A DNA stretch of 64,000 bases from Arcanobacterium phocae (GTDB lineage: Bacteria; Actinomycetota; Actinomycetes; Actinomycetales; Actinomycetaceae), in contig NZ_JABAPM010000002.1 in NCBI RefSeq assembly GCF_018913465.1, positions 310,001-374,000 on the forward strand, given 5' to 3'. The position numbers were made by a program, and so were the translations under genes. This document shows, piece after piece, positions 33,102 through 41,363 of the stretch (positions within the stretch are counted from its first letter, which is position 1; each line of letters opens with the position of its first letter). The notes under the pieces are model-generated. The model had not been told where the DNA came from. It made no database searches and saw only the letters and a list, made by a program, of their open reading frames with translations.

Positions 33102-33154
33102 TTGAGAAAAAACATTTTGAGAATTATTCTTATATCTATTGAGAATTATTCTTA
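33102..33154 (+). promoter_or_regulatory. Promoter with two tandem Fur-family-type boxes
   Basis: TTGAGA (33102-33107), 17-bp spacer, TATTCT (33125-33130). The 16-mer TTGAGAATTATTCTTA occurs twice, at 33117-33132 and 33139-33154, exactly 22 bp apart (two helical turns). Each holds the palindrome AGAAT-T-ATTCT and resembles the 7-1-7 TGATAATNATTATCA box of Fur/Zur/PerR proteins. The first covers the -10 element, so a repressor there would block transcription of the metal ABC operon. Confidence 0.7.
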
Positions 33155-33173
33155 GCTATCGATAAGGGGTACC

Positions 33174-34733
33174 GTGAAGCGACTAATAGCTGGCATTATG
33201 GCGTTAGCGCTGCTGAGCGGTTGTTCCTCACCTACCTCATCGCAAGAGCACCATGTAGTCGCTTCGACCCCATTTTTGGCTGACATCACCCGCAATGTTG
33301 CCGGTGACCGCCTAGATGTAGTTCCTCTCGTCCCGCCGGGACGTGATCCACATACCTACGAGGCAACTTTTTCCACTATTCGCTCCATTGCTTACGCGGA
33401 TCTAGCAATCACAAATCAGCTACTCCTTGAAGACGCCGCGTTAATGGATTCCCTCCACGCAAATCTCCCCAAAGACTCACGGATTGTTGCGTTGGGCGAC
33501 GAAGCTGTTCCTTTCGGCGCTTACCACATTCCTCTCGTTGAAGATGTTTCTCTATCCACTGCCTGGCTCGGTTTACGAGTCGATGGTGCAGGTGGCTCGC
33601 AAGACTCTGTCACTTTCACTGCGCAGGATTTTGACGGCCCAGCAAAAATGGCGGCATTTACCACTGGCACATTTGGGCAAGCTAATGCCTGGCTCAACAC
33701 CTCCGATGGCATATCTGATGCAGACAAACTAGCGTTGCCAACTAATGCGCACACACACATGTCATGGGCATTTTCCCGTCCCGGAGTTTACCACTTAACT
33801 CTTGGCGCAGCCCTCACTACTACGGATTCCAAAACTGATTTAGGCGCTAGTACCGTCACGTTCGCCGTTGGCGTTGATCCGGCATCCGTGGCAGAAAAAA
33901 TGAAAGACGACGACGGACAACCTGCTCGCGTTATCAATTCTGGTCATCTGGATATTACTGCTTCACTGCAGGGCGGACTATCGTTGCGGGGTGAAGACGC
34001 GTCCGGCACATCGTTCGTTACCGATCCGGCCTCCGCAGTTATTGCAGTTCCGCATTCAACCGCTACTAAGATTCCACAGAAAGGCAACTGGCGTTTTATT
34101 GGCAAGCCAGGCGACGATGTGTGGATCTTGGCCCAAGCAGTTATCGGAAAGCACGTACACGGTGAAATCGATCCCCACATGTGGCTAGACGTACGCAACA
34201 CCATGGCCTATGTTGACGTTATCGCAGAAGCGTTAGCAACATACGATCCAGCCGGTAAAGCTACCTACCTTGCCAACGCCACCGAATATAAGGATAAATT
34301 AGCTAAACTCGATCGCTGGATGCGCCTGACCTTAGCCGGCATACCAGAAAATCAACGCCGTCTTGTCACCAGCCACGACGGCTACGGATACTTTGCCAAA
34401 GGCTACGGGCTTGAAGTTGCCGGATACGTCTCCCCTAATCCATCCCTAGAACCGTCCACTCGCGATCTTGCAAACCTTTCTGCCACTCTCGCAGCTTTGC
34501 GCGTTCCCGCAGTTTTTGCTGAGTTGGGCGGCTCTGGCCAGTCCCCGGCACTGAAGAACCTAGCACGCGCAAACAATATCGATATCTGTTCAATTACTGG
34601 AGACGTCGTCCAAGACGGCCAAACCTATATTGACCTCATGACTAACCTCACCACAACGGTAACCACATGTCTGAACCCTGGCGCTTTGCCACCATGGCCA
34701 GCAGACCTAGATATTCCAAAGGTAGAACAATGA
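33174..34733 (+). CDS. Anchored-repeat-type metal ABC transporter, substrate-binding lipoprotein
   Basis: 519 residues, GTG start with AAGGGG 5 bases upstream. Lipoprotein signal with lipobox LSGC (Cys17). The metal-binding receptor (ZnuA/PsaA cluster 9) is split: the first lobe (about 25-115, with VPPGRDPHTYE) is followed by a roughly 200-residue insertion. The insertion carries the anchored-repeat domain (HMSWAFSRPGVYHLTL near 195, GKPGDDVWILAQ near 312). The second lobe then resumes with HVHGEIDPHMWLDV (about 326) and TSHDGYGYFAKGYGL. The His residues in these motifs bind the metal, probably Zn, Mn or Fe. First gene of a four-gene operon. Confidence 0.9.
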   Translation: MKRLIAGIMALALLSGCSSPTSSQEHHVVASTPFLADITRNVAGDRLDVVPLVPPGRDPHTYEATFSTIRSIAYADLAITNQLLLEDAALMDSLHANLPKDSRIVALGDEAVPFGAYHIPLVEDVSLSTAWLGLRVDGAGGSQDSVTFTAQDFDGPAKMAAFTTGTFGQANAWLNTSDGISDADKLALPTNAHTHMSWAFSRPGVYHLTLGAALTTTDSKTDLGASTVTFAVGVDPASVAEKMKDDDGQPARVINSGHLDITASLQGGLSLRGEDASGTSFVTDPASAVIAVPHSTATKIPQKGNWRFIGKPGDDVWILAQAVIGKHVHGEIDPHMWLDVRNTMAYVDVIAEALATYDPAGKATYLANATEYKDKLAKLDRWMRLTLAGIPENQRRLVTSHDGYGYFAKGYGLEVAGYVSPNPSLEPSTRDLANLSATLAALRVPAVFAELGGSGQSPALKNLARANNIDICSITGDVVQDGQTYIDLMTNLTTTVTTCLNPGALPPWPADLDIPKVEQ

Positions 34734-35698
34734 AAAACCGAATCACTGCGATCCTTACCGCAACATTTTTAGCTGCCACAGTCTCTGTCCCGGCTTTCGC
34801 TACCACAGATTCTTCAGAAGCAGATCCAGCACTAACCCAGCGCGTAGATGCTAACGAAAACATTGCGCCAGCTGGTGAGGCTGTGGAACGCAGCGCCGGG
34901 CACATTGATCTAGGTCCGAAACTGATCGATAGCCAGTGGGAACTCATGGCACGCGATGACACCGAGCCAACACCAGTGTGGCGTCATGTCTCCGATATGA
35001 TCTACCGCGTTTCTGACCAAGGTATCTTGGCTGTCCCGGAGGATGACACATATTCCTTTATCAAGCCAAGTGGCGACAAAGTTTGGGTAGTCCCACAGCA
35101 AGAAATCCCAGACGTCGTCTGGCTAGGATGGAACACCCAAGATCCAGCGGTAGCAGATAACGTTAATGGAACCGTCACCTTGACCTACGGCGGACACGAT
35201 GGGCCAGGACAATTCAATGTCTTCGTCCAAGCTGGAAACTTCGGTGCTCCGCAAGTGCTGTGGACGTCAGACAAGAAAGAACAGCAACCCATCGACGTCG
35301 ATCTTCACTCTCACACTCACGCCAACTGGGTATTTACCGAACCAGGGATTCATCGCGTCACGCTCACCGCAGCCGCAACGCTCAAAGATGGCTCCACAGT
35401 TTCGGACACCCAAATACTGACTTTTGCAGTAGGAACTGACACCGACGCTACGAACGCACTGGCAGAAACAGCGGCAAAGGCTGATTCAGCAGCAACCTCA
35501 ACTGACGCAACAAAAGAGTCGACTTCGGACGATCAGCAACCAACTGCACAAGAGCCAGCATCCAACGAGGCTACTTCTTCAGTCCTCCCTCTAGTTGCCG
35601 GAATCGGCGGAGCTATCATCGTGATTGCACTCATCGCAGTCGCCGTTGTTAAGCGCAAAGAATCCGCCACAAAGAAGGAAGCGAAGGACGAACTGTGA
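34730..35698 (+). CDS. Anchored-repeat surface protein with C-terminal membrane anchor
   Basis: 322 residues from ATG 34730, which overlaps the receptor stop by 4 bases. Signal peptide 1-25; the choice-of-anchor-M/anchored-repeat domain has GDKVWVVPQQEIPDVVWLGW (about 114) and SHTHANWVFTEPGIHRVTL (about 193); a Ser/Thr/Gln-rich spacer follows; a transmembrane helix (about 283-306) and a basic tail KRKESATKKEAK end it. There is no LPxTG motif, so it is held by the helix alone. The repeat is the same type as the insertion in the receptor, so both surfaces may capture the same ligand. Confidence 0.88.
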   Translation: MKNRITAILTATFLAATVSVPAFATTDSSEADPALTQRVDANENIAPAGEAVERSAGHIDLGPKLIDSQWELMARDDTEPTPVWRHVSDMIYRVSDQGILAVPEDDTYSFIKPSGDKVWVVPQQEIPDVVWLGWNTQDPAVADNVNGTVTLTYGGHDGPGQFNVFVQAGNFGAPQVLWTSDKKEQQPIDVDLHSHTHANWVFTEPGIHRVTLTAAATLKDGSTVSDTQILTFAVGTDTDATNALAETAAKADSAATSTDATKESTSDDQQPTAQEPASNEATSSVLPLVAGIGGAIIVIALIAVAVVKRKESATKKEAKDEL

Positions 35699-36417
35699 CG
35701 GCACTGTTACAGGTATCGGACGTGAGCGTTCGCCTCGGCGGCCGCAACGTGTTACATGACGTCAGTTTCGACGTCGAAGCCGGCCAACTCATCGGCCTCA
35801 TCGGTCCTAACGGTGCCGGAAAAACAACGCTGATGCGAGCCATAAACGGGCTAATCCCAACCTCGGGCGGAACTATTACCCGGCATGCGAAACTTGGCTA
35901 TGTCCCACAGTCACGCCAGATTGAATGGGACTATCCGATGTCGCTCGAACAGCTCGTTGCCACGTCGTTTATTCCACATCGCCGCTGGTACTCACGCCTA
36001 GGCAAAGCCCAATGGCAAGCTGTTTATCAGGCGCTAGAAACCGTTGGCTTAGCAGAATACTCCGAGCGTGCGCTCGCCGAACTTTCTGGTGGCCAAAAAC
36101 AGCGGCTTCTGGTCGCGCGTGCCCTCGTTACTCAGCCATCGTTACTCCTGCTCGACGAGCCATTCACTGGTCTTGATCATCCCAACCAGGATTCCTTGAC
36201 TGACCTATTCACCTCATTGGCAGAGCAGGGCGTCGGTATCATCATGTCCACCCACGATTTGCCAGGTGCTGTTGATATGTGCAGTCATCTGCTCATGCTC
36301 AATCGCTCGATTCGAGCGTACGGAACTCCAGCAGAACTACGCGATCCACAACTGTGGATGGATACCTACAGCGTGCGCGCTGATTCTTCATTGCTTAAAA
36401 GTTTAGGACTGGCATGA
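35695..36417 (+). CDS. Anchored-repeat-type metal ABC transporter, ATPase
   Basis: 240 residues, GTG start in a GTGA overlap with the previous gene. Walker A GPNGAGKTTLMRA (about 38-50), Q-loop VPQSRQIEWDYPM, signature LSGGQKQRLLVARAL, Walker B LLLLDEPFTGLD, H-loop STHDLPGAVDM. It resembles ZnuC/MntB-type ATPases; the VPQ...WDYP segment is typical of the cluster 9 metal importers. Energises the neighbouring permease. Confidence 0.93.
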   Translation: MTALLQVSDVSVRLGGRNVLHDVSFDVEAGQLIGLIGPNGAGKTTLMRAINGLIPTSGGTITRHAKLGYVPQSRQIEWDYPMSLEQLVATSFIPHRRWYSRLGKAQWQAVYQALETVGLAEYSERALAELSGGQKQRLLVARALVTQPSLLLLDEPFTGLDHPNQDSLTDLFTSLAEQGVGIIMSTHDLPGAVDMCSHLLMLNRSIRAYGTPAELRDPQLWMDTYSVRADSSLLKSLGLA

Positions 36418-37274
36418 ACCTCATAGATTTCCTTAACGACCTCACCAATCCAGCTTTGAGCTTTCTACCGCGCGCTTTGGTGGTAGCGATTTTAGCTTCG
36501 ATCGTGTGCGGAGTGGCCGGAACACACGTCATTCTACGCGGTATGTCTTTCGTGGGAGATGCCCTCTCCCACGCAGTTTTCCCTGGCATAGCAGCTGCCT
36601 TCGCGCTCCAAGGCTCGATTCTGTTAGGCGGTGCGCTAGCCGGAATTATCGTCACGCTACTCATTACCCTGTTTTCACAACATCGCCGATTGAAGGAAGA
36701 TTCGATTATTGGCGTCTTCTTTGCCGCCGCCTTTGCCCTCGGCCTTGTTATCATGTCGCGTATCCCCGGCTATACCGGATCATTAGAGTCATTCCTTTTC
36801 GGTTCGCTCAATGGATCGACCGATTCCGACATGTTAGCAGTAGCTGGCCTAGGATTCTTAATCATCGCGATTTTGGCTTTCTACCATCGCAAACTGGTAG
36901 CAGTAAGCGTTGATCGCGACTACGCGACAAGCCTTGGTATTTCCACGTTGGTCGCTGATCTCGTGGTCTATCTTTCGGTAGCAGCCGCAGTTGTTATCTC
37001 AGTTCAGACCATCGGCAATATTCTTGTCCTTGCGCTCCTCATTACACCGGCAGCAGCAGCCCGAATGCTTACCGATCGAGTCGCCGCCATGATGATTATT
37101 TCGCCAGCAATCGGTTCTCTAGGAGCATTTCTGGGAATCTGGGCATCATGGGCATGGGACGTACCCACTGGAGCCACGATCGTCCTGATCCTTACGGCGA
37201 TATTCGTCGTCGTCTGGTTATTTGCTCCACAACGAGGCGTTGTTACTAGCTGGCTACGCGCAACTCGTAAGTGA
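36414..37274 (+). CDS. Anchored-repeat-type metal ABC transporter, permease
   Basis: 286-residue membrane protein with eight or nine helices, ABC-3 (ZnuB/MntC) family: GTHVILRGMSFVGDALSHAVFPGIA near residue 40 and the QTIGNILVLALLITPAA segment near 200, both family hallmarks. It overlaps the ATPase gene by 4 bases and ends the operon. Its last 21 bases overlap the 3' end of the convergent sialidase-like gene. Confidence 0.93.
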   Translation: MNLIDFLNDLTNPALSFLPRALVVAILASIVCGVAGTHVILRGMSFVGDALSHAVFPGIAAAFALQGSILLGGALAGIIVTLLITLFSQHRRLKEDSIIGVFFAAAFALGLVIMSRIPGYTGSLESFLFGSLNGSTDSDMLAVAGLGFLIIAILAFYHRKLVAVSVDRDYATSLGISTLVADLVVYLSVAAAVVISVQTIGNILVLALLITPAAAARMLTDRVAAMMIISPAIGSLGAFLGIWASWAWDVPTGATIVLILTAIFVVVWLFAPQRGVVTSWLRATRK

Positions 37275-38252
37275 CAACGTCCAACTCCACAACTCATTAT
37301 TGCGTTCAGCTACAACGGTAAGTCGATCATCGTGCCATACTGCATCGCAATAGCCAAATTCTTCTGGACCGAAGTCATACAACACCTCGCTGGAAGTCAT
37401 ATCTATGATGGCACCGTGGTCCCGTCCGGTAAATGAGTGCGGATGGATCAGCATATCGCCAAGTGCTTTGGCGTTACATCCGGGATCTGGCAACGTCTGG
37501 TAAGTGAGATCAGAAAAGCCTAGACCAGCTTCGCTATAAGCCACCAAACGCCCGCCTGCTCCCCGGCCTTCAAAACCTTGGATACGAGCATTGAGGATAA
37601 CGCCCTTGTCTGTTTCCCAAGCAAGCGACGTTTCATCAATCTGATAATGCGGATGGGACACCGGCTCTGACAATGCAATAATGTCGCCATTGCGTACATG
37701 CGCAACCCGAACAAATGTCTTACTACCGCGTCGCATAACGTAAGGAATCAACACCGAATCGTCAATCATAATCGTGGATCCCGACGTTGCAAACATTGCG
37801 TCTGCTTTGGTTTCTTCATACAGCTCATCACATCGCTGATAGGTTAGCTGTTCCAAATCATCACCATAGGCAATCCACGGCTCTAACCGTGGACCAGCAA
37901 AACGTGATGACATATAGCTCACTGGATCAACAACCGAGCTATACGCTACCGTAATTGTTTGTCCATCAGACGCCACGCACGCATCTGAAGATATTGAGTG
38001 CTCCGGCAGAAGATAACGCTGAGGACCAGCAAAACCGGCAGTGATATCGGCGTATGCAATTCGATTCGGATTGGGCAAATCTGATGCCATAACCTCGCCG
38101 GTAAACCTGCGTCCGCTACCATGTGCTGGCGCTGGACGCTGATCAAAGAAACACAGAATTCTATTGTGAAATGACGTTAGGGCTGGAATACGTACTTCAC
38201 CAGCATCAATCGGTTGTGCGATGCGAATTGGACCAGATAAGCAGGTAAACAT
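37254..38252 (-). CDS. Sialidase-like (BNR-fold) protein without signal peptide
   Basis: 332 residues. Near the start it has the sialidase FRIP-type element VRIPALTSFHNRILCFFDQR, including the Arg of the first substrate-binding position and the later Asp-Gln-Arg. Typical Ser-x-Asp (Asp-box) motifs are degenerate. The fold is probably a six-bladed propeller as in GH33. No secretion signal is visible, unlike known bacterial sialidases, so it may be intracellular and act on imported sugar, or be inactive. Its 3' end overlaps the permease gene by 21 bp; it is preceded by a lipoprotein gene 11 bases away, probably in one operon. Confidence 0.6.
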   Translation of the reverse strand: MFTCLSGPIRIAQPIDAGEVRIPALTSFHNRILCFFDQRPAPAHGSGRRFTGEVMASDLPNPNRIAYADITAGFAGPQRYLLPEHSISSDACVASDGQTITVAYSSVVDPVSYMSSRFAGPRLEPWIAYGDDLEQLTYQRCDELYEETKADAMFATSGSTIMIDDSVLIPYVMRRGSKTFVRVAHVRNGDIIALSEPVSHPHYQIDETSLAWETDKGVILNARIQGFEGRGAGGRLVAYSEAGLGFSDLTYQTLPDPGCNAKALGDMLIHPHSFTGRDHGAIIDMTSSEVLYDFGPEEFGYCDAVWHDDRLTVVAERNNELWSWTLSLTSCA

Positions 38253-38263
38253 AGCTGAGCTCC

Positions 38264-39103
38264 CTAGTGCTCCTGGTTTTCGTTTTCCCCGCCTTGTTCG
38301 TTACCGGCTGATTGTTCCGAAGGAGCTGGCTGTGCAGGTACTGCCGTACTATCCGAAGTATCGCCTGCTGGCGAATCTGGAATGTTCCGAACTTGATCCG
38401 ACTGTGCCACTTGGGGTTGTTGCGAGTATTGAAGCGGCTGAGTACTCGTAGGATTGTCACTTACTGCAGCACCATTTGTATTGCGCTGTTCTGAAGGATT
38501 AATCACTGTTGCTAAAGCGAGTTCACGTAGTCCGTCGATACCTGCCTGGTCGTCAGCCTTAACCGTGTACTCATAAGAAATGCCATCAAGATCAAAGCCA
38601 AAGATTTCAGTTAGCTGGCTAGCCCCATTGATGCGGAAATGATGAGCATTGGTTTGTCCAAAAAGCACATCGTCTAGATACTCGACGTTCATGCCTTCTA
38701 AGCTAGGTGACGAGTTGAGATACTCGGCGTATTGTTGAGGATCTGGAGCAACCCCCGAGGTCCCTACCACGCTCAATATGCCTGCTTGCGACTTGCCTTC
38801 ATTAGCCCAATACCCGATACGGCCGGGGATCTTTGACTTCTGTACAGCGAAATCAGCCGGTAATTCAAGATGAATTGTTGCAGCATCGATTTTAAGCCGT
38901 CCGTCAACTACCTCAGAGACAAAGTCCTCCGCCTTTAACGCTCGCTTCAATGTTGTCTCTGACAACGTGGACTCTGGTTCTTTTTCGGCTTGCTTCGTTG
39001 CCTGCGTGGGTGCTGGCTTTGGCTGTGGCTCCGGGGTGCTTTGCCCGCAACCGCTCAAAATCAGAGCAACAACAGCAAGAACACCTAGATACTTTCGAGA
39101 CAC
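38264..39103 (-). CDS. Putative lipoprotein with Pro/Gln-rich tail
   Basis: 279 residues. Signal peptide with lipobox LSGC at about residues 16-19, then a Pro/Gln/Glu-rich linker, a compact domain (about 55-205; DGRLKIDAATIHLELPADF and a YLDDVLFGQTNAHHF strand) and a low-complexity tail of Ser, Pro, Gln and Asn to the end. The core looks like a small LpqN/YajG-type lipoprotein domain but I do not assign it. Likely exported and membrane-tethered; first gene of an operon with the sialidase-like gene. Confidence 0.65.
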   Translation of the reverse strand: MSRKYLGVLAVVALILSGCGQSTPEPQPKPAPTQATKQAEKEPESTLSETTLKRALKAEDFVSEVVDGRLKIDAATIHLELPADFAVQKSKIPGRIGYWANEGKSQAGILSVVGTSGVAPDPQQYAEYLNSSPSLEGMNVEYLDDVLFGQTNAHHFRINGASQLTEIFGFDLDGISYEYTVKADDQAGIDGLRELALATVINPSEQRNTNGAAVSDNPTSTQPLQYSQQPQVAQSDQVRNIPDSPAGDTSDSTAVPAQPAPSEQSAGNEQGGENENQEH

Positions 39104-39160
39104 ATTCTCTCCTTTGGGCGTGGGCAGACTACTGAAGATAGTTTACGACATCAGACATAT

Positions 39161-39195
39161 AAAAATGGCTCTGACATAGCGTCAGAGCCATTTTT
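39161..39195. terminator. Bidirectional terminator between rpmF and the lipoprotein region
   Basis: AAAAATGGCTCTGAC pairs perfectly with GTCAGAGCCATTTTT around ATAGC, with T-runs on both strands. It directly follows the rpmF stop (minus strand). Confidence 0.92.
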
Positions 39196-39206
39196 ATTAG
39201 CTTATA

Positions 39207-39371
39207 TCAGTCAAGCAAACCCTTTTGTGCGGCCTTTGCCAAACGGCGCGGGATACGCACCTCGCGGCCACCGGCGAACTTGACGGTCTGAAGCTCAGTG
39301 AGCTCAGCCTTCCACTGGGAGCGGCGAGAGCGGGTGTTGCTACGGGACATCTTGCGCTTAGGTACTGCCAT
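39207..39371 (-). CDS. rpmF: 50S ribosomal protein L32
   Basis: 54 residues beginning [20 protein letters not shown], the L32 signature, with a basic C-terminus [14 protein letters not shown]. The four zinc-ligand cysteines found in many L32 proteins are absent, so this is the zinc-independent (C-minus) form. Start ATG 39371 (AAAGGAG upstream) rather than the seven-residue longer frame. C-minus L32 is often induced on zinc starvation, but single-copy C-minus forms also occur. Confidence 0.95.
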   Translation of the reverse strand: MAVPKRKMSRSNTRSRRSQWKAELTELQTVKFAGGREVRIPRRLAKAAQKGLLD

Positions 39372-39523
39372 GAGTCCAACCGCTCCTTTCATCTACGATT
39401 ATGATGCTTGGTTATCCAAGCAGACAAGCAATAACTTTAGCACGCTCAGCCGATAAACAGCAGTCCACACCGGCTATTTGTGCGCAGAACCACTGGCTCT
39501 ATTGCTTGATACACTTGGATGCG

Positions 39524-40177
39524 ATGACTACCTTACACCGTTTACCCGTCGGTACCGAATTACGCTCCGAAATTGAGATCAAACGTTCCCGCTTTATCAC
39601 GCTGATTCGTCGAGTCGAAACAGTGGAGCAGGCCCGTGGCTTGCTTGTCGATGCGCGCGTTGAGTTTCCAGACGCACGGCACCATTGCAGTGCTTATATT
39701 GTCTCAGTTCCGGACGCCCAACCGATACACCATTCGTCCGACGACGGCGAGCCTTCCGGAACTGCCGGTCGCCCGATGCTCGACGTATTAATAGGATCCC
39801 AATTAACTGATATTGCAGCGGTGGTTGTACGGTATTTCGGCGGAACGCTTCTTGGCACTGGCGGACTAGTACGAGCCTATTCTGATTCGGTGAAATCTGG
39901 CCTTGCGGGAGCTCCCCTGGTTTCCCCTGTCTCGCGGGCTCTCTACACCGTAACGTTGCCACATACTAGCGCCGGAAAGTTCGAAGCAGACGTACGTGCC
40001 CGCGGCTACGCCGTCGTTAATACTGAATATGGCGCCGCTGGAGTTACTTTCCAGGTGGCAGTTGACGACGGCGAGACGTTCGCGGTGCTTATTTCAGAGT
40101 TCACGCGAGGTCAAGTTCAACCGGAGTTTTCTGGCCGCATAGTTACCGACGAACCAGCGGGACATATGTCACTTTAG
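39524..40177 (+). CDS. YigZ/IMPACT-family protein
   Basis: 217 residues from ATG 39524. The IMPACT domain is complete: RSRFITLIRRVETVEQA, HHCSAYIV, then the signature SSDDGEPSGTAGRPML and VVVRYFGGTLLGTGGLVRAY, followed by a C-terminal DUF1949-like domain (from about residue 135). YigZ-type proteins bind nucleic acids or the ribosome; the molecular role is unclear. A TACACT box 8 bases before the ATG suggests a very short leader. Confidence 0.9.
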   Translation: MTTLHRLPVGTELRSEIEIKRSRFITLIRRVETVEQARGLLVDARVEFPDARHHCSAYIVSVPDAQPIHHSSDDGEPSGTAGRPMLDVLIGSQLTDIAAVVVRYFGGTLLGTGGLVRAYSDSVKSGLAGAPLVSPVSRALYTVTLPHTSAGKFEADVRARGYAVVNTEYGAAGVTFQVAVDDGETFAVLISEFTRGQVQPEFSGRIVTDEPAGHMSL

Positions 40178-40208
40178 CCATGCTCACGGCGAACAGCAGA
40201 TCAGCTAA

Positions 40209-40238
40209 TTGGCATCAACCCCAGCTTCGCCGTACACT
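40209..40238 (+). promoter_or_regulatory. Promoter of the cys leader-cysK-cysE unit
   Basis: TTGGCA (40209-40214), 18-bp spacer, TACACT (40233-40238). Transcription should start near 40245, giving a roughly 178-base leader before cysK that contains a short Cys-rich ORF. Confidence 0.6.
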
Positions 40239-40287
40239 GGAGATGTTTATTTTTCAATAATGATGCTGAGGCGGAAGGAGAACACAA

Positions 40288-40353
40288 ATGACCATGTTCG
40301 TTTCACTCTTCACCGCATGTCATTGCACCTGTCTAAAGGGCGTCAAGCTTTAG
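40288..40353 (+). CDS. Cysteine-rich leader peptide (candidate attenuator ORF)
   Basis: A 21-codon ORF with a strong GGAAGGAG site 7 bases before its ATG. Product MTMFVSLFTACHCTCLKGVK plus a final Leu; cysteines are codons 11, 13 and 15. It lies 69 bases upstream of cysK, the cysteine synthase gene. Leader ORFs with clustered codons for a pathway's own product act in ribosome-stalling attenuation, and Cys-rich examples are known in mycobacteria. Its stop lies inside the loop of the hairpin at 40338-40382. Confidence 0.75.
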   Translation: MTMFVSLFTACHCTCLKGVKL

Positions 40354-40382
40354 TTGTGTACCTGCGTGCATGCTTGGCGCTC
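40338..40382 (+). promoter_or_regulatory. Attenuator-like hairpin between leader ORF and cysK
   Basis: GGGCGTCAAGC (40338-40348) pairs with GCTTGGCGCTC (40372-40382): 11 bp including two G-T pairs. A competing pairing of TGCAC (40324-40328, in the Cys codons) with GTGCA (40366-40370) is possible. Ribosome position on the Cys codons would decide between them. No long T-run follows directly, so effect on Rho or translation is also possible. Confidence 0.55.
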
Positions 40383-40422
40383 GAAAGTATGAAACGTAAA
40401 TTTTAACTAGATAGGAAGCCTC

Positions 40423-41349
40423 ATGCTCTATAACAATGCAACTGAACTTATTGGAAACACCCCGCTGGTACGCATCAATCACCTTACTGGAACCAACGCA
40501 ACCGTCGCTGCCAAGCTTGAATATTTTAATCCAGCAAACTCAGTCAAAGATCGTATTGCTGTTGCTATCATTGACGCCGCAGAAGCATCTGGTCAACTCA
40601 AGCCCGGTGGCACAATCATCGAAGCGACTTCTGGTAACACCGGAATCGGTCTAGCGTGGGTAGGTGCTTCCCGTGGCTACCACGTCATCTTAACTATGCC
40701 TGAATCGATGTCCAAAGAACGCCGGGTGTTACTACGTGGTTTCGGAGCTGAGCTTATTTTGACTCCTAAAGGTGACGGCATGCGTGGCGCCGTCGAAGCT
40801 GCAGACAAGCTCGTTGCTGAAACCCCCGGAGCTATCAAAGCATCCCAGTTTGCAAATGCTGCTAATCCGCAAAAGCATTACGCAACCACCGGTCCAGAAA
40901 TCTGGAATGACCTCGATGGAAACGTCGATATTTTTATTGCTGGCATTGGCACCGGCGGAACCATTACCGGCACCGGAAAGTATCTCAAAGAACGCAACCC
41001 TAATCTCAAGATCATTGCAGTCGAGCCAAGCGAATCACCACTACTGTCCGAAGGCACTACCGGACCGCACGGTATCCAAGGAATCGGAGCTAACTTTGTG
41101 CCGGATGTACTCGATACTCGGCTCTACGACGAAGTACTCCCAGTCTCTACCGAGGACGCATTAGATTTCGCTCGGCGGGCGGCTCATGAAGAAGGGCTCT
41201 TGGTAGGTATTTCTTCCGGCGCTGCCCTAGCAGCTGCCGCAACCGTTGCTGCCCGTCCGGAAAATGCCGGTAAGACCATCGCGGTTATCATCCCTGATTT
41301 CGGCGAACGGTATATTTCAACACCATTATTCGCCGGTCTAGCAGACTGA
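40423..41349 (+). CDS. cysK: Cysteine synthase (O-acetylserine sulfhydrylase)
   Basis: 308-residue PLP enzyme making cysteine from O-acetylserine and sulfide. The PLP lysine is in [18 protein letters not shown]; the cofactor/substrate loop is [20 protein letters not shown]; the phosphate-binding [15 protein letters not shown] follows. The C-terminal IPDFGERY is typical of CysK/CysM. It forms an operon with cysE and is probably regulated by the Cys leader ORF upstream. Confidence 0.97.
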   Translation: MLYNNATELIGNTPLVRINHLTGTNATVAAKLEYFNPANSVKDRIAVAIIDAAEASGQLKPGGTIIEATSGNTGIGLAWVGASRGYHVILTMPESMSKERRVLLRGFGAELILTPKGDGMRGAVEAADKLVAETPGAIKASQFANAANPQKHYATTGPEIWNDLDGNVDIFIAGIGTGGTITGTGKYLKERNPNLKIIAVEPSESPLLSEGTTGPHGIQGIGANFVPDVLDTRLYDEVLPVSTEDALDFARRAAHEEGLLVGISSGAALAAAATVAARPENAGKTIAVIIPDFGERYISTPLFAGLAD

Positions 41350-41363
41350 TTGGACTCCTACTG

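Noticed and set aside
40209-40406. 65-codon plus-strand ORF upstream of cysK
   Set aside because: It begins inside the promoter, lacks a ribosome site and is in another frame than the Cys-rich leader ORF, which has a strong ribosome site and a sensible role.
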